From contig JAIXTP010000027.1 of assembly GCA_027483895.1 (NCBI GenBank), forward strand, positions 62,001 to 126,000: a stretch of DNA of 64,000 nucleotides, in the 5' to 3' direction. This DNA is from Hyphomicrobiales bacterium (GTDB lineage Bacteria > Pseudomonadota > Alphaproteobacteria > Rhizobiales > Beijerinckiaceae). The notes under the pieces were generated by a model. That model was not told the origin of the DNA and did not search any database. It worked only from the letters and a program-made list of their open reading frames with translations. A program made the translations under genes and the position numbers. Below are positions 54,900 through 64,000 of the stretch, one piece after another. Position 1 is the first letter of the stretch. Every line of letters begins with the position of its first letter.

Positions 54900-55328
54900 A
54901 TGAACGTGCGTCATATCCTCGCCGGCAAAGGGGATTTCGTCGTCGCCATCCCGCCCGACCGCAGCTTGGAGGAGGCGGCGCGGCTGCTCTCCGAAAAGCG
55001 GATCGGCGCGCTTCTGGTGCTCGGCAAATCGGGCGAGATTCTCGGAATTCTGTCGGAGCGCGACATCGTCCGCGCCGTGGCCCGCGGCGCCGACCGCCTG
55101 ACCGCCGCCGTCTCCGAACACATGACCCCCAAAGTGATCACCTGCTCGCTCGACACGCCGGTGACCGACCTCATGGAAGAAATGACCAGCGGCCGCTTCC
55201 GCCACATTCCCGTGATGGCCAACGGCCGGCTCGTCGGCATGGTCTCGATCGGGGACGTGGTGAAGCACCGTCTCGCGGAGATCGAAGCGGAGACGAACGC
55301 GATGAGGGATTATATCGCGACCGCCTGA
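54900..55328 (+). CDS. CBS-domain pair protein
   Basis: The 142-residue protein is two CBS domains in tandem (about 8-60 and 75-130). Marks are ILGILSERDIVRAVARG and GMVSIGDVVKHRLAEIE. Such stand-alone pairs bind adenine nucleotides and act as energy sensors on other proteins. GCGGAGG lies upstream. The partner is unknown. Confidence 0.9.
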   Translation: MNVRHILAGKGDFVVAIPPDRSLEEAARLLSEKRIGALLVLGKSGEILGILSERDIVRAVARGADRLTAAVSEHMTPKVITCSLDTPVTDLMEEMTSGRFRHIPVMANGRLVGMVSIGDVVKHRLAEIEAETNAMRDYIATA

Positions 55329-55333
55329 GGCGC

Positions 55334-55756
55334 TCAGCCGGCGACGGGGACCAGATGGAACCCGTCGTCGGTCTTCTCGATGCGCCGGTAGAAGCAGGAT
55401 CTGCGGCCGGTATGGCAGCAACCGCCGTCGCCGCCGACGCGCACGCGCATCACGATGGCGTCCTGATCGCAGTCGATCCGCATCTCGACGACGGTCTGGA
55501 TCTGCCCGGACGTGTCGCCCTTGTGCCAGAGCACGTTGCGCGAGCGCGACCAGTACCAGGCCTCGCCGGTCTCGATGGTGCGGACGAGCGACTCCTCGTT
55601 CATATGCGCGACCATCAGCACGTCTCCCGAGGCATCGTCGACGGCCACGACCGTGATCAGCCCGTTCGCGTCGAATTTCAGCAGCGGCAGCGTGCCTTCC
55701 TCGACGTCGCGCTTGGTGGGCGGGGAGGAGGCCGCGGCTTTGCAGGCGTCGCACAT
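55334..55756 (-). CDS. hisI: Phosphoribosyl-AMP cyclohydrolase
   Basis: The 140-residue enzyme catalyses the third step of histidine synthesis. Metal-site motifs DCDQDAIVMRV and CCHTGRRSCFYRR are intact, and ARDxxWYWSRSRNVLWHKGDTSG (here EAWYWSRSRNVLWHKGD) is the substrate loop. It is the single-domain form without HisE, usual in this class. It is downstream of folE on the same strand with a terminator between. Confidence 0.93.
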   Translation of the reverse strand: MCDACKAAASSPPTKRDVEEGTLPLLKFDANGLITVVAVDDASGDVLMVAHMNEESLVRTIETGEAWYWSRSRNVLWHKGDTSGQIQTVVEMRIDCDQDAIVMRVRVGGDGGCCHTGRRSCFYRRIEKTDDGFHLVPVAG

Positions 55757-55786
55757 GGGGCGGTTTCCCGAAAGGTCCGAACGGAA

Positions 55787-55820
55787 AAGGCCCGTTCCGC
55801 GACCGGAACGGGCCTCTTGT
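55787..55820 (-). terminator. Terminator after folE
   Basis: An 11-bp stem (AGGCCCGTTCC / GGAACGGGCCT on either strand) with a 6-base loop is followed by TTTTCC on the minus strand, between folE and hisI. Confidence 0.75.
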
Positions 55821-55851
55821 TAACCGGCGTGCGCGCCGAGGGGAAGCCGCT

Positions 55852-56493
55852 TCAGCGGCGCTCGAACCCGCGCACCATCGACATGAAGCGGACCTGCTCG
55901 GCCGGATCGTCGCGGAAGATGCCGGAGAAGCGGGTCGTGATCGTGGTCGATCCCGTCTTCTTCACGCCGCGCATGGACATGCACATATGCTCGGCCTCGA
56001 CGAGGACGGCTACGCCGCGGGGACGAAGATGCTCGTCGAGCGCGTCCACGATCTGCGCCGTCATCGTCTCCTGCGTCTGCAGGCGGCGGGCGAAGACGTC
56101 CACGAGACGGGCGAGCTTCGACAGGCCGACGACGCCTTCGGAGGGGTAGTAGGCGATATGCGCATGGCCGACGAAGGGCACCATGTGATGCTCGCAATGG
56201 GAGCTGAACGGGATCTCCCGCACCAGCACCATGTCGTCATAGCCCTCGACCTCGGCGAAGATCTTGTCGAGCACCTCGGCGGCGCTCTCCTGGTAGCCGC
56301 CGAAGAATTCGCCGAAGGCCTTGGTGACGCGCTTGGGCGTGTCGATGAGACCCTCGCGGGACGGATCGTCGCCGGCCCAACGGATCAGCGTCCGGACGGC
56401 CGCTTCGGCCTCCTCGCGCGACGGGCGAACGACGTCTGAATCGGCTTTCGGACCTGCCGAGAGCGCGGATAAGGGCTTAACCAAAGCGTCCAT
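55852..56493 (-). CDS. folE: GTP cyclohydrolase I
   Basis: The protein has 213 residues from the ATG at 56493, which has GGGAGG upstream. It makes dihydroneopterin triphosphate, the entry to folate and other pterins. Zinc-site motifs [11 protein letters not shown] and [12 protein letters not shown] are intact, and [20 protein letters not shown] is the family signature. It would supply the pterin precursor that the operon at 34954-38243 may use. Confidence 0.95.
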   Translation of the reverse strand: MDALVKPLSALSAGPKADSDVVRPSREEAEAAVRTLIRWAGDDPSREGLIDTPKRVTKAFGEFFGGYQESAAEVLDKIFAEVEGYDDMVLVREIPFSSHCEHHMVPFVGHAHIAYYPSEGVVGLSKLARLVDVFARRLQTQETMTAQIVDALDEHLRPRGVAVLVEAEHMCMSMRGVKKTGSTTITTRFSGIFRDDPAEQVRFMSMVRGFERR

Positions 56494-56625
56494 AATGGCG
56501 CCTCCCGCTGGAATGACCTTCAACATACGTCGTTCCGCGGCCGTCGGACCACTCGCGCGAATGTTTTTCTCACCGCTCGCGCAAGTTCGTCCTCGACCCT
56601 ATATTCCGGCCGAAAGAGGCTCGGC

Positions 56626-57084
56626 ATGCTCGACGACATCTACAACCGGAAGATCCTGGAACTGGCGGCGGACATTCCGCGGCTCGGGCGCCTCGCGCAT
56701 CCGGACGCGACCGCGACGGCCCGGTCCAAGCTCTGCGGCTCGACCGTCACGGTGGACGTGGCGATGGCGGACGGGCGCGTGACCGATTTTGCGCATGAGG
56801 TGAAGGCCTGCGCGCTCGGTCAGGCCTCGTCCTCGATCATGGCGCGTCATGTCGTCGGCGCGACCGCCGAGGAGCTGCGCGACGTGCGCGAGAGCGTGCG
56901 GAAGATGCTGAAGGAGAACGGCGCGCCGCCGGCCGGCAAATGGGCGGATCTGGCGGTGCTGGAGCCGGTGCGGGAGTTCAAGGCCCGGCACGCCTCCACG
57001 CTTCTGACCTTCGATGCCGTGGTCGATGCGGTCGACCGGATCGAAGCCGCGCGTGTGCCGGCGGGGCAGGTCGCGGAACGCTGA
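56626..57084 (+). CDS. NifU/IscU-like Fe-S scaffold protein
   Basis: The 152-residue protein has two of the three usual cluster cysteines, in SKLCGSTVTVDV and EVKACALGQASSSIMA. The third position, normally RxxC near the end, reads ARHASTLLTFDAV, with Ala in place of Cys. This variant form seems common in related bacteria by memory. It probably still handles Fe-S clusters, though perhaps not as a full scaffold. It is divergent from folE. Confidence 0.8.
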   Translation: MLDDIYNRKILELAADIPRLGRLAHPDATATARSKLCGSTVTVDVAMADGRVTDFAHEVKACALGQASSSIMARHVVGATAEELRDVRESVRKMLKENGAPPAGKWADLAVLEPVREFKARHASTLLTFDAVVDAVDRIEAARVPAGQVAER

Positions 57085-57088
57085 GAGT

Positions 57089-57877
57089 TCAGCGTCCCGA
57101 GGAGAACGAGTAGTTCATCTGCGCGCCGAAGCCGAACTGGTTCTGCACCGGGGCGGCGCTCCGCGTCGCGGTGCCGTCCGCAGACTGGCCGACCATGCGG
57201 TCGAAATTCGCATAGAAGGTCGTCGAGAGGCCGGAGGACAGGCCGACATTCAGCGAGGCCGCGGCGCCGACGGAGCGGACGCCCGTATCGGAGCGATAGG
57301 CGCCCGCGAGCGTGTCGCCGCGAAGAGCGACGGGCGTGAAGCCGTAGGACGTCTGCAGATAGTCCTGACCGGCGAGATGCAGGCGCGGGCCCGCGGCCAG
57401 CATGGCCCCGCCGTCGAAGCGATGGACGTAATCGGCGCCGATCGACCCCGTGGGAGGAGCGACGCCCGTCACGTCGAAACGCGCTTCCGCGCGCAGACGG
57501 ATGCGGCCGGGTTCGGCCCAATATTCGGCGAAGAAGCCGGGGTCGAGAACCGGGCGGGAGGCGTCGAGCACGCCGAAGCCGTTGCCGGTCTCGCGGCGCG
57601 CGCCGACGCCGCTGAGAACGCCGAAGTCGAGCCGGGAGCCCGACGGCGAGACGCCGGTCGCCGACTCGCCGACGAGGGGCGACCGAAGGCCGCGCACGTT
57701 CATCGACGGCAGCGTGACGAAGCTGTAGGAGTCCGATCCGGGAAAGACGGGCGCGGTGAGCGCTGCGCCTCGGACGGTGGCTGTCCAACCCGCGGCCTTG
57801 GTCTCGGACATGGCCGAGGCAGGCACGACGGAACCGACCACGAGGGCGAAGGCTCCGATGCGGACGAGAACGGTCAT
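57089..57877 (-). CDS. MipA/OmpV-family outer-membrane protein
   Basis: The protein has 262 residues from the ATG at 57877 (GGAA upstream; a start at 57898 is also possible). A signal peptide (to about residue 23) precedes a beta-barrel with GAALTAPVFPGSDSYSFVTLPSMNVRG, the typical MipA/OmpV start, then LDFGVLSGVGARRETGNGF. It ends in the strand FGFGAQMNYSFSSGR. The function of the family is unclear; some members act as scaffolds for cell-wall enzymes. Confidence 0.8.
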   Translation of the reverse strand: MTVLVRIGAFALVVGSVVPASAMSETKAAGWTATVRGAALTAPVFPGSDSYSFVTLPSMNVRGLRSPLVGESATGVSPSGSRLDFGVLSGVGARRETGNGFGVLDASRPVLDPGFFAEYWAEPGRIRLRAEARFDVTGVAPPTGSIGADYVHRFDGGAMLAAGPRLHLAGQDYLQTSYGFTPVALRGDTLAGAYRSDTGVRSVGAAASLNVGLSSGLSTTFYANFDRMVGQSADGTATRSAAPVQNQFGFGAQMNYSFSSGR

Positions 57878-57921
57878 CGCGTGTTCCGATCTGGTCATGG
57901 CGAAGGTCTAGGCGAGGTCGA

Positions 57922-58299
57922 ATGGTGAAGCAACCCTTAACGCGCCCGACTTGGTCCGAAATGCCCGCCCTGTGCGCGCGTGGGTTGATAAGGCTTTATC
58001 AACTCTCATTTTCGGCGATTCTGGGGCGACATTGTCGTCACCTCCCGTCATGCTCGGAATTCACATCCGAAGCGATCGGCAAATACGGTCTCTGGGCCGG
58101 CGGATGGATGGGATTCGCACGGATCTGCCGTTGCCGTCCGGGCGGGACGGACGGTCTCGATTTCGTTCCCGAAAGCCTGCCGGCGGAGGCTTCGTGGAAC
58201 CGTCCGTGGCGTTACGGGCTCTGGCGTTCGACCAATCCCGGCCCGCGTTTCGTCTGCGACGACGGCGGCGGGAGCGGCGATACGGATCGGAAGATCTAG
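57922..58299 (+). CDS. yidD: Membrane protein insertion efficiency factor
   Basis: The 125-residue protein has the YidD core RLYQLSFSAILGRHCRHLPSCSEFTSEAIGKYG, with the conserved Cys pair, and a WMGFARICRCRPGG segment. The C-terminal extension (about 40 residues) is seen in other members of this order. It helps YidC insert membrane proteins. It overlaps the end of oxyR by 4 bases, tail to tail. Confidence 0.9.
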   Translation: MVKQPLTRPTWSEMPALCARGLIRLYQLSFSAILGRHCRHLPSCSEFTSEAIGKYGLWAGGWMGFARICRCRPGGTDGLDFVPESLPAEASWNRPWRYGLWRSTNPGPRFVCDDGGGSGDTDRKI

Positions 58300-59198
58300 G
58301 CCGCCCGTTCGGCCGCCGCGGCGCGCCTCACGATCTCCGCGATCTCCGCCAACCGATATGCAAGGGGGCTGGTCCGCCGCCAGATCATCCCGATGGTCCG
58401 CGAGGGCTGCGGGCCCTCGAAACGGGCGACGGAGACCGCGGCCGAGCGCGTTTCGACGCCCACGGCCATTTCCGGAATCAAGGTTACCCCGATCCCCGCG
58501 CCCACCATCTGCACCAGCGTGGACAGCGAACTGCCGTCCAGCAATTCGCGGGGCCGGGCGGAGCGCATGGCGCAGAACGAGAGGGCCTGATCGCGGAAGC
58601 AGTGCCCTTCTTCGAGCAGCAAGAGGCGCATCTCGCGCAGGGCCTCGCGGTTCGGCACGGGCTTGGCCTCGTCGGACTTGGGGCGGACGAGCACGAAGGT
58701 CTCTTCGAACAGCGGCGTTTCGGTCAGCGACGCTTCCGAAACGGGCAGGGCGACGATGGCGGTGTCGAGCCGTCCTTCCGCGAGTTCTTCCAGCAGGTTC
58801 GGCGTCACCGTCTCGCGGATGCGGATGTCGAGTTCGGGGTGCACCCGCGTGAGTTCGCCGATGATGGCGGGCAGCAGATAGGGCGCGACCGTGGGGATGA
58901 CGCCGATCCGCAGACGGCCCGTCAGCCGGTCGCGCGCGGCGCGGGCCACGTCCTCGAGTTCGTCCACGGCGCGCAGGATCTCGCCGACGCGGCCGGCGAA
59001 GTCCTCGCCGAGCTGGGTCAATCGCACCTGCCGCGCACCCCGCTCGAACAGCTCCGAGCCGAGCGCTTCCTCCAATTCCCGGATCTGCATGGACATGGCC
59101 GGCTGGGAGATCGCGCAGGCGTCGGCCGCGCGGCCGAAATGGCCGAGGCGGGCCAAGGCGTCGAAATAGCGAAGCTGCCTCAAGGTGAAATTCATCAT
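58296..59198 (-). CDS. oxyR: Hydrogen-peroxide-sensing LysR-type regulator
   Basis: The 300-residue protein has a LysR helix-turn-helix (about 18-40, GHFGRAADACAISQPAMSMQIRELE spans it) and a sensor domain with both redox cysteines, C200 (LEEGHC) and C209 (LSFC). Peroxide forms a disulfide between them and changes DNA contacts. The gene is divergent from katG, the classic target, with a shared 207-base control region. Confidence 0.93.
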   Translation of the reverse strand: MMNFTLRQLRYFDALARLGHFGRAADACAISQPAMSMQIRELEEALGSELFERGARQVRLTQLGEDFAGRVGEILRAVDELEDVARAARDRLTGRLRIGVIPTVAPYLLPAIIGELTRVHPELDIRIRETVTPNLLEELAEGRLDTAIVALPVSEASLTETPLFEETFVLVRPKSDEAKPVPNREALREMRLLLLEEGHCFRDQALSFCAMRSARPRELLDGSSLSTLVQMVGAGIGVTLIPEMAVGVETRSAAVSVARFEGPQPSRTIGMIWRRTSPLAYRLAEIAEIVRRAAAAERAA

Positions 59199-59207
59199 CA
59201 GAAATAA

Positions 59208-61604
<2,397 letters not shown>

Positions 61605-61629
61605 TCGGCGGTCGTTCTCGTTCCCCCGA

Positions 61630-61668
61630 GCGGGGCGGCGTTCCGGACCGGAGCGCCGCCCCGTTTCA
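61630..61668 (+). terminator. Terminator after katG
   Basis: A GC-rich stem (CGGGGCGGCG / CGCCGCCCCG) with an inner TTCCGGACCGGA hairpin is followed by TTTCATTTT. Confidence 0.65.
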
Positions 61669-61846
61669 TTTTCGGCGCCTCGCGGCTTGCGCGCGGGGCC
61701 GAAACATCGTTGGTACTGCCGCTGTCGGCGTCGCGTTGAAAGCGCGCGCCGTCCGGCGCGCCCGCATCCGGCGGTCGTCGCCGCAAGGACGAAACAGAAG
61801 ACCGCTTACCTGCGTGGTTGGCAGGAGTGAGCGGGAGGAGTTCTCG

Positions 61847-63787
61847 ATGATCCACGTCACCTTTCCCGACGGCGCCGTCCGTGAATTCGCGCCTGGCACC
61901 ACCGGCCTCGACATCGCCAAGGGCATTTCCCCCTCGCTCGCCAAGCGCACCGTCGCCATGACGCTCGACGGCGTCCTCAGCGATCTCTCCGATCCCATCG
62001 CCAAGGACGCGAAGATCGAATTCGTGAACCGCGACGACTCGCGCGCGCTCGAACTCATCCGCCACGACTGCGCGCACGTCCTCGCCGAGGCGGTGCAGAC
62101 GCTGTGGCCGGGAACGCAGGTGACCATCGGCCCCGTCATCGAGAACGGCTTCTATTACGACTTCTTCCGCAGCGAGCCCTTCACGCCCGACGATTTCGCC
62201 GCCATCGAGGCGGAGATGCGCAAGATCATCGCGCGCGACGCGCCCTTCACGAAGGAGAGCTGGTCGCGGGAGGAAACCAAGCGCGTGTTCCGCGAGAAGG
62301 GCGAACTCTTCAAGGTCGAGCTCGTCGACGCGATCCCCGAAGGCCAGGACATCAAGATCTATCGGCAGGGCGACTGGTTCGACCTTTGCCGCGGCCCGCA
62401 CATGACCTCGACGGGCAAGATCGGCGACGCCTTCAAGCTGATGAAGGTGGCGGGCGCCTATTGGCGCGGCGACAGCAACAACCCGATGCTGACCCGCATC
62501 TACGCGACCGCATTCGCCAAGAAGGAGGATCTCGACGCCTATCTCCACCAGCTGGAGGAGGCCGAGAAGCGCGACCATCGCCGGCTCGGCCGCGAGATGG
62601 ATCTCTTCCACTTTCAGGAAGAGGGCCCGGGTACGGTCTTCTGGCATCCGAAGGGCTGGACGCTGTTCCAGACGCTCATCGGCTACATGCGCCGTCGCCA
62701 GCAGGAGGCGGGCTATATCGAGGTGAACACGCCGCAGGTGCTCGACCGCGCGCTGTGGGAGACCTCGGGCCACTGGCAGACCTATCGCGAGAACATGTTC
62801 GTCACCCAGACGGAGGACGATCGCGTCTTCTCGCTGAAGCCGATGAACTGCCCCGGCCATGTGCAGATCTTCAAGCACGGGCTGAAGAGCTATCGCGACC
62901 TGCCGACCAAGATCGCCGAATTCGGCATCGTGCATCGCTACGAGCCTTCCGGCGCGCTGCACGGCCTCATGCGCGTCCGCGCCTTCACGCAGGACGACGC
63001 GCACATCTTCTGCTCGGAAGAGCAGATCATGGACGAGGCCATGCAGATCAACGACCTCATCATGTCGATCTACAAGGATTTCGGCTTCGAGGACGTGATC
63101 GTGAAGCTCTCGACTCGGCCCGAGAAGCGCGTCGGCGCTGACGAGGCCTGGGACAAGGCGGAGGCGGCGCTCGGCCGCGTGCTCGACACGCTGGCCGCGC
63201 GCGGCATGAAGACCGGCATCAATCCGGGCGAAGGCGCCTTCTACGGACCGAAGCTCGAATACACGCTGCGCGACACGATCGGCCGCGAATGGCAGTGCGG
63301 CACGACGCAGGTCGACTTCAACCTGCCGTCGCGCTTCGGCGCCACCTATATCGGCGCCGATGGCGAGAAGAAGACGCCGGTGATGGTGCACCGCGCGATG
63401 TTCGGCTCGCTGGAGCGCTTCACGGGCATCCTGATCGAGCATTTCGCCGGTCATTTCCCGCTGTGGCTCTCGCCGCTGCAGGCGGTGGTCTGCACGATCA
63501 CCTCGGACGCGGACGACTATGCGCTCGACGTGCTCGCGCAGCTGCGCAAGGTGGGGCTGCGGGCCGAAGCGGATCTGCGCAACGAGAAGATCACCTACAA
63601 GGTCCGCGAGCATTCGCTGGCCAAGGTGCCGGTGCTGATCGTGGTGGGTCGCAAGGAAGCCGCCGAGCGGACCGTCTCGGTCCGGCGGCTCGGCTCGCCC
63701 GACCAGACGGGCATGACTCTCGACGCCTGCGTGACGTCGCTGGCCGACGAGGCGATCGCCCCGGACGTGCGCCGCGCGCAAGCCTGA
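61847..63787 (+). CDS. thrS: Threonyl-tRNA synthetase
   Basis: The protein has 646 residues from the ATG at 61847, preceded by GGGAGGAG. Domains in order are TGS (1-62), the editing domain with [17 protein letters not shown] and the zinc-like motif CRGPHM (about 65-225), the class II catalytic core with [13 protein letters not shown] and [27 protein letters not shown], and the anticodon-binding domain. The 242-base leader upstream holds the katG terminator; I saw no T-box or other known leader element. Confidence 0.96.
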   Translation: MIHVTFPDGAVREFAPGTTGLDIAKGISPSLAKRTVAMTLDGVLSDLSDPIAKDAKIEFVNRDDSRALELIRHDCAHVLAEAVQTLWPGTQVTIGPVIENGFYYDFFRSEPFTPDDFAAIEAEMRKIIARDAPFTKESWSREETKRVFREKGELFKVELVDAIPEGQDIKIYRQGDWFDLCRGPHMTSTGKIGDAFKLMKVAGAYWRGDSNNPMLTRIYATAFAKKEDLDAYLHQLEEAEKRDHRRLGREMDLFHFQEEGPGTVFWHPKGWTLFQTLIGYMRRRQQEAGYIEVNTPQVLDRALWETSGHWQTYRENMFVTQTEDDRVFSLKPMNCPGHVQIFKHGLKSYRDLPTKIAEFGIVHRYEPSGALHGLMRVRAFTQDDAHIFCSEEQIMDEAMQINDLIMSIYKDFGFEDVIVKLSTRPEKRVGADEAWDKAEAALGRVLDTLAARGMKTGINPGEGAFYGPKLEYTLRDTIGREWQCGTTQVDFNLPSRFGATYIGADGEKKTPVMVHRAMFGSLERFTGILIEHFAGHFPLWLSPLQAVVCTITSDADDYALDVLAQLRKVGLRAEADLRNEKITYKVREHSLAKVPVLIVVGRKEAAERTVSVRRLGSPDQTGMTLDACVTSLADEAIAPDVRRAQA

Positions 63788-63812
63788 CGCGTTTTTCCGA
63801 GTTTCGGGAACC

Positions 63813-63840
63813 GACGCCGGGGCCTCGCCCCGGCGTCTTC
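63813..63840. terminator. Terminator between thrS and the cytochrome gene
   Basis: An 11-bp stem (GACGCCGGGGC / GCCCCGGCGTC, 63813-63837) with loop CTC lies between convergent genes. T runs are short on either side, so its strength is uncertain. Confidence 0.6.
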
Positions 63841-64000
63841 ATTTCTGCGTGCGGATATAGGCGGTGAGGTCGTCCGCCTCGCTGCGGCCGAGCTGCATGT
63901 TCGGCATCGACGGGTGGGGTCCGGCCAGCACTTCGGCGAGGGGGCGGCTGCGGAAGTCGATCCGGCCCGCCAGTTCGGAGAAGGGCGGTGCGCCTTCCGA
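63839..64000 (-). CDS. c-type cytochrome, C-terminal part
   Basis: The last 53 residues of a gene that enters from the right edge are visible. The sequence PHPSMPNMQLGRSEADDLTAYI is the usual end of small class I cytochromes c, with the methionine haem ligand in the SMPNM segment. The haem-binding CxxCH would lie outside the window. Confidence 0.75.
   Translation of the reverse strand, partial: SEGAPPFSELAGRIDFRSRPLAEVLAGPHPSMPNMQLGRSEADDLTAYIRTQK

Overview
The window is a GC-rich chromosomal segment of an alphaproteobacterium, most likely of the order Hyphomicrobiales (Rhizobiales). Evidence for this is the porin family with the EYVKVCPQYGAGFF start, the MetZ sulfhydrylase, the gene order rel-pyrE-pdxJ-acpS-lepB-rnc-era-recO, an OxyR/KatG pair and the CTTCTCCC-type palindromic repeats. 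I cannot fix the genus from sequence alone. About 57 protein genes, one tRNA and several repeats can be supported.

Layout. 1-1.2 kb: the 5' part of a Res-like restriction helicase gene beside tRNA-Ser(GCT), possibly the edge of an acquired island. 1.4-6.3 kb: PRC-barrel protein, histidine kinase, small secreted protein, metZ, argE. 6.4-13.1 kb: a five-gene oligopeptide/dipeptide ABC importer followed by an MFS transporter. 13.1-17.5 kb: sulfate-binding protein and a type I secretion ATPase/adaptor pair. 17.5-25.3 kb: an idonate-type dehydrogenase and then an outer-membrane protein block (porin, OmpW, a 5'-truncated second porin in inverted orientation, a tyrosine recombinase, a TorF-type porin). 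25.4-34.2 kb: hydrolase, lytic transglycosylase, dapA, smpB, HAD phosphatase, YfhO-like membrane protein, ribA. 34.4-41.8 kb: cytochrome b561, a four-gene operon with a pterin-synthase homologue, and an opgH-fkbM-secreted protein operon. 41.8-43.1 kb: uracil-DNA glycosylase and NYN protein. 43.5-54.8 kb: housekeeping run rpoZ, rel, pyrE, pdxJ, acpS, lepB, rnc, era, recO, parC, rhomboid. 54.9-64 kb: CBS protein, hisI, folE, Fe-S scaffold, OmpV-like protein, yidD, oxyR/katG, thrS, and the end of a cytochrome c gene.

The most striking structure is at 18.96-24.2 kb. An intact porin gene has promoter, ribosome-binding site and signal peptide. A second porin gene faces it on the other strand, has no start codon or signal peptide, and ends exactly in a 44-base block that matches the intact gene at 43 of 44 positions in inverted orientation. 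A complete tyrosine recombinase gene begins about 220 bases beyond that block. Inverting 19054-22801 would fuse the resident promoter and signal peptide, in frame, to the silent porin body. I read this as a candidate two-state porin switch (shufflon-like). Insertion, duplication or gene conversion between paralogues remain alternatives. The second item of note is the overlapping operon at 34954-38243 (dehydrogenase, pterin-synthase homologue lacking key residues, glycosyltransferase, methyltransferase), which looks like an unassigned small-molecule pathway.
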